DNA of 64,000 nucleotides from Ligustrum vulgare (taxonomy: Eukaryota; Streptophyta; Magnoliopsida; Lamiales; Oleaceae): NCBI GenBank assembly GCA_963555705.1, contig OY743168.1:24682139-24746138 (forward strand). The letters are read 5' to 3'. Shown piece after piece: positions 1-11,965 of this stretch; within the stretch, counting starts at the first letter, position 1, and every line of letters starts with the position of its first letter. Made by a program: the position numbers and the translations under genes. The notes under the pieces were generated by a model that was given only the letters and a program-made list of their open reading frames with translations, was not told the DNA's origin and ran no database searches.

Positions 1-41
1 GTTCGAAGATGAGCTTCTCCAAATTCTGCTGACAGTCAGTC
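1..41 (-). other. Possible internal exon of a minus-strand gene, running off the window
   Basis: On the minus strand a pyrimidine-rich tract ends in a plausible acceptor (TTTATTCAG) at 42-44. It is followed by sequence that stays open in one frame to the window edge. It would be the exon after the candidate first exon at 699-835. The product cannot be identified from about 13 codons. This is inference from splice-site appearance only. Confidence 0.25.
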
Positions 42-698
42 CTGAATAAAGGTTTATTTATTGTCCCCATAGAACTATCACTATTCCTTTACCTATCTAA
101 AAGTGATATTTAAAAAATGAAACAATACAGACCTAAGAGGGGAAAATGTTAAAATCTCTAGCCTCATTTCCTCAATCCCCCACCCCCCCACCCCCCCACC
201 ACCACAAGACTGACAATTCGAAATGTTTCACTCTCAAGAAGTTAGAGTAAGAGCAAGAAAGAGAAGTGATAAACCTTATTCTTATAACGGTATAACCCTC
301 TAATTCAATCAATTCTCTCCGTCTATTCAATTGCTGAGAAAAAGGAAAAACCACATGGAATTATGTTATGGCCACAGCAAACAGTAAAGTTTAAATTTTC
401 GTTTTCATCAAATACATTTGTTCCGATTTTTTTTCTTTTTTTCCAAAGAAAAAACCCCTTTTTTAATCTACCATCAAACATAATAGCAAATTTCAATAAC
501 ATTAACAATAATAACTAGTCATATACCTTAGGCCACAAAAGCACAGAGACAATCCAAAATATATTTAATCAAAGCTTTTGCATAAACACGAAAATTTTAA
601 TAATGCTCAGTTGCATTTAGCTACTGATTGGATGATTAACTGCAAAAAATGGAAAAAAGTATGAAGAAAATAAGACTGCAAGAAAGAAAATGAGGTAC

Positions 699-835
699 CT
701 TGTGGTTGAAGAAGAAGAAATCAACAATCTTCTGAAGAAATGAAAACTTTAGCAGAGGTCAATTGAAGAGCGAAACAACGGATAACAGGGGCCGAGGAAA
801 GAGGATTTTCCTCTCTCAAAACCTGTGTATTTTTT
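699..835 (-). other. Probable 5' noncoding first exon of a minus-strand gene
   Basis: Read on the minus strand, this GC-richer stretch ends in a good donor (ACAAG|GTACCTC at 699/698). It has the purine and pyrimidine texture of a plant 5' leader and no long open frame. It would splice over an intron covering about 45-698 into an exon at the left edge. The transcription start would lie near 835, only a few tens of bases from the MULE that begins at 861, so the promoter is probably interrupted. The gene itself lies mostly outside the window and is not identifiable. Confidence 0.4.
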
Positions 836-851
836 TTTCTTTGTTTTCCCA

Positions 852-860
852 TATTTGAAA
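852..860. repeat. MULE target-site duplication, left copy
   Basis: TATTTGAAA, identical to 2458-2466 and directly abutting the GGGTAATTGG terminus of the MULE. Confidence 0.88.
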
Positions 861-2457
861 GGGTAATTGGGGGAAACTTTCCATCAACTCCCTTTCGAAA
901 TTCATCCCAATCTTTATTTTTTTGACAATTTCATATTCACATTCACATTTTCTTACCGAAATCATCCCTATCGCCTAATTTCATCCAAAAATCATTAGTT
1001 GATCCATGAATCACTTATTGGGAGGCAAATAAGTGATTTCATATTATTTTATTTAAAATTATGTAAAAAAAATGAAAAAGACACAAATTATACAAAATTA
1101 AACATGTTCATCTTCATCTCCCGCCATCACCACCAGTCGTGTAACCACCACCACCATCACCACCAACTCAGGGAACCTCCACCTCACCAAATGAAAACCT
1201 ATAGCCACCCAATCAATCGGCCCATTCATAAAGTCACCAACTTCATGTCAATTCTTAAAAAGCATGAAGAATGGAAGAAACCTTCTATATTTGCTAAATT
1301 AAATTCATAGTCGTCTTTACGTGATTTTCTTGGGAACGTGTCAATTTCTTTTGTTTATTTGAAAATAGCTACCATCAAATTGTAAGGTCCTCATAACTGA
1401 TATTGAGCGATGGGAAAAAGTAAGTGATTCTCGTGGAATCTTGTTAATTAGTGTTGCTGAAGGTGAACGGTTACGGGTTTTTTTTTTTTTCCATTATATA
1501 TCAGGGGGTTGCAAACACTAACGGTAGGGTTTCTTTACTTGCATTGCTTATGATTCAGTCCAAATAATACAACGGGAGTCAGTTTTTGTGTTGATGGTAT
1601 TTTACGTCCCTAGTTGAACACAAGAGTAACAAATAAGAAGTAAATAGTTTGATGAATTTTCATATATCCCCTTTAGCACGTGTATATTCTTTGAGCCACT
1701 TGTGCTTATTGTTCAAAAAATAAATTAGATTATATTGTCCATTAATCAGCCTTGTGGTGATCTGTAGGTATTCCGGCTAAATTTGATAACAGACAAGCAC
1801 TTGTTATTTTTATGTGTGCAGTCTTTGAAGTTCCAATTGAGCTTACTGTATAGCGCCAACAGTCCACCCGGCCCATTCCTTGTATACTGGTCATATGTGC
1901 AGATTTTTTTGTATTATCAGGCAATAAAATTATCCTTTAATTTGTGTTTACTTTCAGAACATATAATAATTTCCACATTATGCTGGAAGAGTTTCTTCCA
2001 TTCTTTATGCTTTTTAAGAATTGACATGTGCTAAAGCTGGTGAGTGGTGACTTTATGAATGGGTAGATTAATAGGGTGGCATGGGTTTTGGTTTGGTGGG
2101 GTGGGGTGGCGTGGGGTGGTGGTGATGATGATGGTGGTTGCACGACTGATGGTGGTGGTGGGGGATGAAGATGAACATGTTTAATCTTGTTTCATTTGTC
2201 TCTTTTTCATTTTTTTTTCTTTTACATAATTTTAAATAAAATAATATGAAGACACTTTTTTCCCTTCATTAGAACAATCAATAAATGATTCATGAGCAAA
2301 CTAACCTATTTTTGGATGAAATTAGACAGCAAGGACGATTTCAACAAGAAAGTGTGAAGGTGGGGAAGAAATTGCCAAAAAAAAAAAAAAAAAAACAAAG
2401 GTTGTGATGAATTCCGCAAGATAGTCTAAAGATAGGGACGTTTTCCGCCAATTACCC
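861..2457. mobile_element. Non-autonomous Mutator-like element (MULE) with long TIRs, Pack-MULE candidate
   Basis: The two arms, about 861-1290 and 1975-2457, are inverted copies of each other over more than 400 bp. Both begin GGGTAATTGG from the outside. They share long near-identical runs, such as the segment around AAACATGTTCATCTTCATC and a (CAC/CAT)-rich tract, and differ by small indels. The element is bounded by an exact 9-bp direct repeat, TATTTGAAA, at 852-860 and 2458-2466. Long TIRs with a 9-bp duplication are diagnostic of MULEs. No transposase is encoded in the roughly 680-bp centre, so it is non-autonomous. The centre has short protein-like frames next to splice-like sites (1369-1480, 1823-1910), which suggests captured host sequence. 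The small His-rich frame in the left arm (999-1310) is a by-product of the CAC repeat. Confidence 0.88.
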
Positions 2458-2466
2458 TATTTGAAA
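2458..2466. repeat. MULE target-site duplication, right copy
   Basis: TATTTGAAA, identical to 852-860 and directly abutting the inverted terminus (ATTACCC) at 2457. Confidence 0.88.
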
Positions 2467-3469
2467 TACAATAGTTCTCACTATAGTGTGTGGGGCCTCT
2501 CAGGTAGCCACAACCAGCACTAGCTAGCATAAAAATAGAAAAATGTTAATAGTCTTATTCCTCTCTTCGGAACCTTTTTTACTTGAGCAAGTAAGATTTA
2601 AGGGTCTTTCAAACTCGATACCCTAAATTTAATTGAAGTGAAAGTTATAGCCCAAAGTTCGTTACATAGGTCAATTAGAAAGTAACAAGGAAAGAGGACT
2701 TACATATAAAACACTAAAACATATTTACCTGTTCTTTGTCGCCTTTATGACTCGGGTAATTAAGTTTAAGGGGTTCTCTGATCCTAATGCCCTAAAGTCA
2801 TCTGGCTTGAGAGTCACTGACCTAAAGCTCTTTACAGGAGTCTTATAGAAAGCAAGTAAAAAAGGTATTGTACAAAAATGGTAAAAAATTTGGACATGAA
2901 AAGAAAAAGTAGTCCAAATAAAAGAAAAATGAATAAAATGCTTGGTATAAGTCTGGTTGATTAAGACTTCTAACGCCGAAGGGTGAGTTGGGGATTGATC
3001 ACTTTTGGTCTGTAGTGCATACTTATCAAATCACAACTGCCTTGTGTGGAAAAATGCAATATATACATGATTAAACCACATAAAATAGCAAAACCTCGGG
3101 ATATGAGAGAAAAACGGTAAGGTTGTGATCATCCATGAGAGCTGTAAGGAAAATCAAAAGAAAGGAATTGCTTGACCACAAGGGATTTGAGCTTATGCAT
3201 AATCCACCACATAGTGTCAGTGTATTTTTACATGAGTTTGCATTTGAGTTTTGGCCATTCACACACACACAATGAAGTCGATCATCGGATGAATGAAAAT
3301 ATTTTTATGTTGTTTATATTTCTTTTCTAAAGTGAATTGTCAATCTGGATTGTTGAAGTTAATGGCAAATAAGTCGACAAAAACAAAAATATTTTGTTAC
3401 TTGCATTTTTATTTTATAGTTTAGTTTTATTTTGCTCGAGGACGAACAATGGTTCTAGTTTGGGGGTAT
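2467..3469 (+). other. Gene-free stretch; its end is the 3' internal remnant of an LTR retrotransposon
   Basis: No open frame or RNA gene is supported. The last part (about 3430-3469) has a CTCGAGGACGA motif followed by a G-rich tract, GTTTGGGGGTA. This is the polypurine-tract layout that commonly precedes a Ty3/gypsy 3' LTR in plants, and the LTR begins directly after it at 3470. The rest may be decayed internal retrotransposon sequence or the original upstream region of the minus-strand gene to the left. No matching 5' LTR is visible. Confidence 0.45.
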
Positions 3470-4875
3470 TGATAAGTGTATTTTATACACTTATTTCTTT
3501 CTCAAGGATAGGATTCTATGTGTTTGTTTCAAAATATTTGTTATTCATTTTGTTATTATTCGTTTATATTTCATAAATACTCCCAAAGTCGAGAAAACAA
3601 AAGAATTGGAGAAAAATCAAGTCAACTGGATAATAAAATAACCAAATTGTGAAAGTAAAGAGTTGACGTAGTCAATCAATGACCTAATTGGAAGAAAATT
3701 CGAAGAAGAAATCAAATTTGAAAGAAATAAAAAATTAGGGACCAAAATGTATCAATAAGAAGTTGAAGGACTTGATGTGCAATAAAAGACAAGGACCAAC
3801 TTATGACACTTCAAAGATGGTGCAATCCGGTGGAATTGAGCGATCGCACAGAAGCTAACCGCATGATCACATGATCAAGTCAGAACTAAACAATTACGGT
3901 TTACACATAACTGTACGATCGCCTGAGCAATTCCTGGGCCGACTGCTTTCGTAATTTTCAACAGAATTTTCATCTTTTGACCTAACTTCTAGCACGTCTA
4001 TAAATACATGACTTGAGGCACGACATCAGGGGTTCACATCTTGTTAATTACATACCAAAGCGCTGTCCAATTGGTGAAGAATCCATGCAAAGTCAAAGGC
4101 ACAATTGAAGACCAAGGATCAAGAGCATGAATAGGGTGATATTTATCAATTCTTCTCGTGAGTTATTTTCAATTATATATCTATGTTAGGTTTCTACTGT
4201 TAGAATTGTGATGAAGCTCTAGTTTTTTATTTCATGTTTTGACTCTATGTTTAATATATACAATTTACAGGTTTGATGCAATTAATTCTGTTTTTATTCT
4301 CATCTATGATTGTGGACGCATAATTATTGATGTTTGTGATAATTTTCTATGTTCAAAAGAGTATGAAGTTATTAGACCTTGATTAATTGCGACAAAGTTC
4401 GTTAGATAATAGAAATATAACCCTATGTTTTGTATAATCCCAAAAGTATTCATAATTCATTAATGTTTTTCTTCATGTTTGGATTGATTATAGAAATATA
4501 TTCTAATCTCTTGTGGAAAAAAGGTTTTTATGCATTGCTCGAAAGGGGACATAAATAACTATAGGAATATGGATTTTCAATACCCCGTATATTGTTGTTA
4601 AATATTAGAGTTAAGCACATGAATGATAGGATTAGAATGAATTCACAATTCTAAAAAATTCATTTCATTATTTTAATAAATCAAATTTTCATTGCCTTTT
4701 AGTTTAATCTTTAGTTAAATTTTCCTAACAAAAAACTTTCAAACCAGAGCTTTTCATAATTCCGGTTAAGGATTCGTAATCTAAAATACAATTTGCACAA
4801 TCCCTCTGAGTACGATATCTGGACTTAAATTCACTTTATTGCTTGTGCAATCCATACAATTACGGTTAGCGAACA
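3470..4875 (+). mobile_element. 3' LTR of a truncated Ty3/gypsy-like retrotransposon
   Basis: The LTR starts TGATAAGTGTATTTTATACAC after a polypurine tract and ends ...TTAGCGAACA at 4875. The same start, end and order of motifs recur inverted in the solo LTR at 37685-39382, so the two belong to one family. The right border falls exactly inside the Helitron helicase frame at its conserved C-terminal segment, showing that the retrotransposon inserted into the Helitron gene. CG-rich palindromes that are sharp in the 37685 copy are seen here as decayed GATCGC / ATGATCA motifs (about 3840-3925), suggesting an older copy. Only this LTR and a short internal stub remain. Confidence 0.65.
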
Positions 4876-7800
4876 CAAGATATTGCCTTCTTGTGAATTT
4901 AAATGACAACCTGAGGTCGGATGGAGTCAACGACATTCTTGGAATGAGGACGATATCACATTACTTCCAGCAAATATTTTTGCTTCAAGCACGTGCTTTC
5001 CAAGCCTTGTAATAATCAATCTAGTTCCAATACACAAAATAATAAAATGATCTATATTTCTTAGTAACATGATAGGAGTTCCAACCTTAGGTTTCAATTC
5101 ATGATTCGGCACGCCGAAACACCTCATCCAATTCAAAAATCCAAGTGTGTGAAGATTTTACAACACATCTACATTTGCATATGAATTGTACATTGAATCA
5201 GAACTTAGATAAGTTCTAAATTCCCTCAAACTAAGTGATATCATATATTCATTCACTGATTGAACAACATCTAGAGTAAGTGCTAGGATAGTCCTTCCTT
5301 GCAAATGAGACGTGTTAGTCAACTCGCATGAGAGCTTAAGATATGCGCTACAAACAATTGCTCCACTGGATCATCAAAATCACTTATCAACATATCATTC
5401 GGAATCTCAATTTTCGCATGACCATCATTCGGTCTACCAATTGTACCGTCCCCAATGCTGGAAATTCTTTCGAAAACAACTTCAACTTGATACCATCAAC
5501 ATCAGTTCCAAGATCTTGTAGCCTCATATTTTTGGTTAACCTCAGAACTTTATAGTTTCTTCACAAATATGACGAATTAATAGATGGAAACACAATACCT
5601 TTGCCGACTTCCCTTTGGAATAATAGGTAATATCTGTTATGACCATGCCTAAATGAACCTGACACATAGTCGAGAAGGGACAATGTGGGACGCCCAAGTT
5701 GAGTGCAAAACCTTGGGTAGGATCAACTGTATGTTCATCGAAGCGTCATGCTGTACGAAGCTCTTTATGTCCGATCTGTTGTTGTTCGAGGCTAGCTTCC
5801 CCGGGTTGGTGACAAGACCAGCTATTGTGTTGGAGAAGCAACATATGTGCAAGTTGCTGCTTGATATGACATCTCCTTTTTGGAAGGACGTGGTGGTTGC
5901 CACACCCAATGTAGGCAGTGATGATTATAATTAAACAATTGGTTTACCTCCCCTACGGTTAGGGGTTTGACATGTGTAAAGCGCAACACGTGGCATCAGC
6001 TAGAGCGATTCCTTCCACTATAAATAGATTGCTAGCATCTCCAAGAAAAAGGAGCAACTTTATACTCTAACTCAATATACTACTCTCTCTCACTTTTCTA
6101 TCTTTTACACACTTATATTTCCCGCATTCAACATATATTTACTCGAAATGGGTCTTGACTTGAGTGTCAGAGTGCAAACGGGAGTCACCCTGGCCCCCTT
6201 TGCACGTTGATCATTTGTCTTAGTGTGCAGGAAGTTCTCATGTTCAAAAGGGAGGAACTGAGATGTGTTGATTCAAGTTCCTACTAGATTTTATGGTCAA
6301 CAATATCTGTCAAAAATCCTCACCAAAAACTACAGTTTTACCTCCAAATGGTAAGTTGGTGCTCATTGAATTACTAAATCTCAAAATGTCCCTCATGCTT
6401 CTATCCAATGCCTCGAAACAATATTTGTTCATCATGGGTGCCACATCCCAAATAATAAGCTTACATTTCATGATCAACTCGAAAAGAGGGTTACCCTTTT
6501 TAATGTTGCATGTTGAATCTTCATTTGGCGTAATTAGAATTGCAAAGCTAGAATGTGCAGTTCTACCACCGGCAGTAAAAGGGATGTTATTCCACTTGAC
6601 GCCACATTCAACACAATTTCACACAAATAATAGCTTTCTTCACAACCTGGAGGACCAAGTAAAATACGACCAATGGAGAATCCACACTGCGTCGGATGCC
6701 ATTCTCTTGTTGATGGATTCCACACAAATTTTGTTGGAAATTCAGCATATGTCAGATCCTTCGCACTGGGAAACTTTTTGTTTGCATCCAAGATAAGAAA
6801 ATATTTTGGTTCACAGTAGGCCTCTGAACTACTTCATCAATTGAATTAGAATCCTCAAAAATGATGTTTTGCTGATTTGGAAGATGCAAGCTCAAACGTT
6901 CAATGGAAGGATCTTTATACTGAATATCAAATTTAAAAATTCTCCACATAGCTTCGCAAGGTGACATATATCTACAATCATAGAAAATATTGATCTCATC
7001 AACATTTTTTACCGAGCCATCTTTATCAGAACTTTGATAAAAAGAAGTAGTGACACGATCATATCCCTTGTTAACGTACTTGAATAAGTACTTGATTGAT
7101 CGAGACTGATTGCACCACTCAATGTTCATATGGGCACCGTACTTAAGTAACAAAAATCGATTATGGGGAACCACATATATCTTATCAAGTTCAATACCAT
7201 TTTTGATTACATGTCTTCTGTCATTGCTTCTTCTATACACCGAATAGCCATCCTCACAATATTGGTCGACTCAACAAATCTTTTGGGAAAGTGCTTTGTA
7301 CACCGACCATTTGCCATGCAAGGGGACGAATTCCTTAACTTGCCACATGGTCCATGCACCATAAAATCCTTAACGGCATTGTAATAGTGAGGATCTTATT
7401 CTTTATCGAGAATCTCGACAGATATAATATGATCAATATCTGTCTCTGTTGGATGTTTATCTTCTACAACTAGGAATAACAAAATGTGTGCATGCGGAAG
7501 GCCTCGCCTCTGAAACTCAACTATACTGCAAGATATTTCAAGTTAAGGAGCCATCAGAAACATTAGAACCACAAAAAGGCATGTGCAAAGCAATGATATC
7601 AATCCATAATTTTATAAAACTTTACCTGCTCTCACATTTCCAAATATCTTGTTCTTCCTAAGATCTTTAATCAAGTGGTCTAATTTCATTTTTAACATCC
7701 AAAAAACAAAGAGAGATATCTCCGACCATTTAGGATTGCATGTACATGTGATAAAAAGATCTGGATATCCAACCCATTTACATATTCTCATGGCATCTTG

Positions 7801-9069
7801 ATAGTTCTGGATCATGTATCGCGCACCGCCATTATAACTTACGGGCAATACAACATGTTTATGTGTAGAAGGATTGGCCTCACCTCTCGTCACTTCATCA
7901 GCCAACACACAGTACAAATCTGCTCTCAATTGCTTCTGATTAAAGTGTATGTAAGCCATGCGCGATGACTCATCATTGTGTATGCATCAACTACAAATTG
8001 TTGAAAAAGCCGCTTGGAGAACATAATATAGGGTAATTCACTTCTCCTCTCTCGCAATCTATACGCAAACCACTCTAGCACGCTTACATATTTCCTTGCT
8101 TTTTCAGTGGTTTTAATAAGTGGGATATTATCTAGGTAGCTATCTTGACCATACGGGAAAAGCAACGGATATTGTGAACAATATATGATTGATGCAATTC
8201 ACTTATGCATCTTAATTCACCAGATTGAGTCTCTACCACAATGTTCCTTTCACTAGGAGATGATTCAAAATCACCAAGAATTAATCCATTAACCTCATTG
8301 GTAGTAGGTTTGCCGTCCCTCCATTTTTTATCATCTCGCTTCCCAATTAGTCTAAGTCGCACATTCGAACATTTTTTCATCTCTTTAGTTGCCCTTCTAA
8401 AGGACTGCACCAAGACATTATTTGTATCGGGCTCGACCTTCAAATTCAATACAATTTCTTACATGAAGATTGTTGGTCTTGGTGTTCTGCTTAATCAGCG
8501 AAAAACACATACGAAAAAAATAATTTTAAATGAATTTATATATTATAATAGAAAAATCAAAGCATTCCAAAAGACCTATTTATTAGAAATGTCTTCTCCA
8601 AAATTAAAATGGAGTATACAGGACTACTAACCTTACAGATCGCAATCGGTCTTCTACTTCATTCTCAGTGTCATAAATATACAGTAGGGCAAATTTTGGA
8701 GCTGATCCCTTGGGTGGCAGCAAGCTACCAATTAAGTGATAATTTTGCCCATACAGTCTAAACACAGGTGGGGACTTCCCTCTATTTAAGCTCAAGTCAA
8801 TCTTTCTGCCTATAGAAGTGAAGCAAAACATATTGTTATATGATCTGATATTTTCAACAAAATGCTTACTTTGATCACTCACACCATAGAGTAAATCCTC
8901 CAGCACTTGAGGAGGATTTTGCATTGGTGGTTGCTTAACTTTCCGTCCATGCAACACAATCCAAACTTTGGCATTCTAGAGCTATAATACTTAGATTTTC
9001 TCCCTTCATACCAAAAAATTGCTCCGCAAAATTGGCATTCATGGCATGGATCACCAAAAACTAAGTATT
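4876..9069 (-). pseudogene. Helitron RepHel (Helitron_like_N plus PIF1-type helicase), decayed
   Basis: Minus-strand fragments appear in the correct family order. A cysteine-rich segment (ECQFCGA, about 8880-9069) is followed by the GQNYHLIGSLLP block (8604-8957), the LFPYGQDSY / FAYRLRERR region (7926-8165), and the Helitron_like_N core (RYMIQNYQDAMRICKWVGYP, about 7740-7840). Then come the CEAMWRIFKF block (6752-7240), FSIGRILLGPPG (about 6650) and the PIF1 C-terminal block PNHELKPKVGTPIMLLRNID (about 5050-5110). The gene is dead. Frames are broken by shifts and stops, and the segment that should carry Walker A is deleted between the GPPG block and VASSGI. Walker B reads IIWDVAPM instead of IIWDEAPM (Glu to Val, 6442-6444). 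A solo LTR splits the helicase at 5635-6302, and a second LTR truncates it at 4875. It would have encoded the rolling-circle transposase and helicase of a Helitron. Confidence 0.88.
5635..6302 (+). mobile_element. Solo LTR of the Tat-lineage gypsy family, inside the Helitron helicase
   Basis: The sequence runs TGTTATGACCATGCC...ATGGTCAACA and is flanked by an exact 5-bp duplication, ATATC (5630-5634 and 6303-6307). It matches in order the LTRs at 48649-49308 and 56055-56656, which lie in the opposite orientation. Shared parts include a TATA-like TATAAATAG, TTTCCCGCA, the AGAGTGCAAACGGGAG block and the LTR end. Removing it rejoins the helicase motif DF(R)Q|ILPIIPKG on the minus strand, proving insertion into the Helitron. 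The small open frames inside it are not genes. Confidence 0.85.
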
Positions 9070-9310
9070 CTAAAAAGTATATAAACATAAGTTAAAGATA
9101 ATTGATGAACTATAAACATAATTATGTTTGTCATATGATACATATTTGGAGAATAACAACAACTAAAAAATGGAAATATATTTAATAAATAAACACCACA
9201 ACACCATTAAATTTTGTTTCCAAGGAAATCATAACTAAACTATAACTCGAATTATGACTACTTAAATGACATACATAATCAAAAATTGGAAGACTAAATA
9301 TGTCAAGATC

Positions 9311-9360
<50 letters not shown>

Positions 9361-9361
9361 T
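9311..9361. repeat. (TTA)n microsatellite
   Basis: An uninterrupted run of TTA/TAT triplets, about 17 units. Confidence 0.95.
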
Positions 9362-9417
9362 ATTGACAATTTAAAAAAGCAAAGGTAAAAGGTTACTTAT
9401 TCAAGTACAAACGAACC

Positions 9418-9813
9418 TTCGGAGAGATTACCCATAACGCTGTCAACATTGTTAGCTGCAAAACATGAATTAAATAATCGTTAATGACTTAGAATAATTT
9501 AACTGTAAATTCTCTAGATAACAGATGAAAATGTATTATTCATCGTACCATTAGGATTACACTCATCTTCGCTGACAATGTCTACCACTAAATGGTCCTC
9601 ATCAATGTCTCGGGTGCCAACATTGCATGTCTTTAGACTATTTTGCATTATGTGTAGCATCACAAAACCCCACATCCCTACTAACTTTACATTTGGATGA
9701 CAAAGTATTTTTTGACCGTTTCACAGTTTGATTGACTTGACTTACTTCAAATGAAGTAGCAAACAAACTCCTGACATTGAATGGTGTCACAAGAGACATT
9801 TGACGTGTGGATA
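9418..9813 (-). pseudogene. Probable upstream (N-terminal) exons of the Helitron RepHel gene
   Basis: On the minus strand, splice-like borders surround two short coding-like pieces. One exon spans about 9813-9549, with an acceptor after ATTGTAG and a donor AATG|GTACGATG. A second is near 9418-9457, with a TTTTGCAG acceptor. The first contains a frameshift: one frame is open to a stop at 9638, and another runs to the donor. Low-complexity N-terminal exons upstream of the Cys-rich block are usual for plant Helitron genes. Assignment rests on position and splice-site appearance. Confidence 0.35.
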
Positions 9814-11414
9814 CTACAATTATAACGATAAATTTAGTATTACAATGGAATAAAAAGAAAAGTAAAGAATGAACACAAGGTGCAATTCTAATCGTTGCAT
9901 TGACCATTAGTAATGTTACTGAATGGACTTCTACTCCATTTTTGTGAATTAGAAGTGTTTGAGTCCGAAACTTGTGTCCAACTAATGTTAAGATCCACAA
10001 TGTTCCCGTTTGCTCTATTTGCCACAGGTTTCGATTTTTCCACTGAAGCTAAGAATCGCGAAATTAGTTCTTACTTTTCAATCAAATAAATAAATAAAAA
10101 ATGTATTGTAACGATATATGCAAAAACTTATTAAAATAAATAAATAAATAAATAATGAGTCTGTAATTTAACATTTTTCTTACCAGTAGTCACGTGACTC
10201 AATGGAGTTCTAGTAAAGTTTTGCGTATTATAATTGTTTGCAATTAGACATTGTGATGAATGCACGTCACCAGTTGTCTATTTGGTCGCAGGTGTTGGGT
10301 TTTCATCCAAATATTATCATTGTGGAATTAGTTATTAATACTTTACTACTCTAAATCTAGTAAAAAATAAAGTGAAAATTACACACACACCACAATTCAT
10401 TAACATATTCATATAATACAACAATCTATACTATATTTCAGAAAATACTATAATTTTATAGTAATATTATATTGAAATCTAAAAATGTATTTCACTAATA
10501 TAATTAAACACTTCAAATGCCATTTATTCCTAAATCAAATAGGAGAGAAACCAACCATCCTTTCTATTCAAAATCCATTAATCACCGCAAACACGAGGCA
10601 GCCAAGGCAACCTAAGGCAGCGCTGCCCCTAAATGTAGCATCTTAAACAAGGAACACAGTGCGGAAGAAGAAACAACAGCACCTTGGCGCTGCCATTTGA
10701 AATTTCGTGGTGCCTATCTTTTCGAATTGGTTCAAAAAAATAAGCCTAGGAAAAATTACATCCTAGGTGCCACATCCCAGAATAGAGGCTAAAATTACAT
10801 CATTCGATCTTTTCCCCATAATTATTTCATTGACAGAACAAAGAAAGGGAAAAAAAAATAGAAGTAGGATGGAAATCTGCCTATATTTTTGAATTGGTTC
10901 AAAAGATTCAACGAGTTAAACTCGACTCGTTGAATCTTTGATCAATTCATTTGTACGTTGCAATGACAAATAATAGAGATTTACTAATTAATAGCCCACC
11001 TTAGAAGTCCAGATTAAAAATCCATCAAGCATTTACATATCACATCAAAAATTATATAATTTTCTCTTAACTGGAACTTGTGTCAAAGGTTTATCTTTAA
11101 AAATATATAATGGGATTCAAAAAGTCTGGGAAGTTCAAAATCACAGAACGAAGGCTACAAAATAACTGACCTTGTGGGAGTGAAGATATGTGTCGAAAAT
11201 TTGAAGAAATTTGGTGCATTTGACAGAATATGGGTCGAATTTTGAAGAATTTGGTAAGTTTCGATTCGATTCTTCTTTAAGACAGACATATATTGGCCTT
11301 TTTGGATGAGAATGCGCATAATTCAAACACCCTAGTAATTAGCAAACTAATAACCTACTTATTCAACAGTTACAATGCCAGATAAATAAAATTATTCAAT
11401 ATCAAAATATTTAG

Positions 11415-11534
11415 GCCTTTATTTGGTAGAAGTTTTTATTTATATAATAAAGAATATGATGATTTTGAAATAAAATATATTGTTGAAAAGTGATATTGAA
11501 AAATATATTTATAAATAAGTTACCAAATAGAGGC
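11415..11534. mobile_element. MITE-like element with TIR GCCT(T/C)TATTTGGTA
   Basis: It begins GCCTTTATTTGGTA and ends TACCAAATAGAGGC, which are inverted copies with one mismatch. The 120-bp AT-rich body holds no coding potential. Its middle (GATTTTGAAATAAAATAT) is shared with the other copies nearby. Confidence 0.55.
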
Positions 11535-11621
11535 TAAAGTTACTTTAAACTTTAATAAATAAAAATGATTACTAAGAGGCGGGCAAATGTTGAAAAAAAT
11601 AAGCAGGCCCATTCTTGAATC

Positions 11622-11965
11622 TACGACTCCGTTTGTTAAAGGTTTTATATTTAAAAATATAGTTTTTATGTTTTCGAGTAAAATATGTGGTTAAAAAGTG
11701 AATAGATAAAATATGTGTGGTTAAAAAATGATTTGGAGAATTGTATTGTTTAAAAACAACATAATTAATCCAAGTTTTAAAAAACTAGTATTTAGATAGT
11801 AAATACCAATTTATATATTAGGTAACACTGTAGTAGTTTATAAACTGGTTAATTTATGATTTTAAAATAAAATATGTAATTAAAAAGTGGAGAGAACAAA
11901 TATGTGTGATTAAAAGGTGGTTTGAGAAATTATGTAATTTATACCGTTTACCAAACGAAGGCTAA
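11622..11965. mobile_element. Two adjacent or merged copies of the same MITE-like family
   Basis: The region starts CTCCGTTTGTTAAA and ends TTTACCAAACGAAGGC, inverted relative to each other. Inside, the body motifs (AAAATATGTGGTTAAAAAGTG, then a gap, then ATTGTATTG) occur twice, near 11685 and 11875, suggesting a tandem or nested pair. Confidence 0.45.

Noticed and set aside
999..1310. 103-codon open frame with a His-rich stretch
   Set aside because: It lies in the MULE inverted arm and comes from a CAC/CAT simple repeat; the mirrored arm (1937-2143) gives a similar frame on the other strand.
5653..5934. 93-codon frame considered as a gene inside the Helitron
   Set aside because: It falls wholly within the solo LTR bounded by ATATC duplications.
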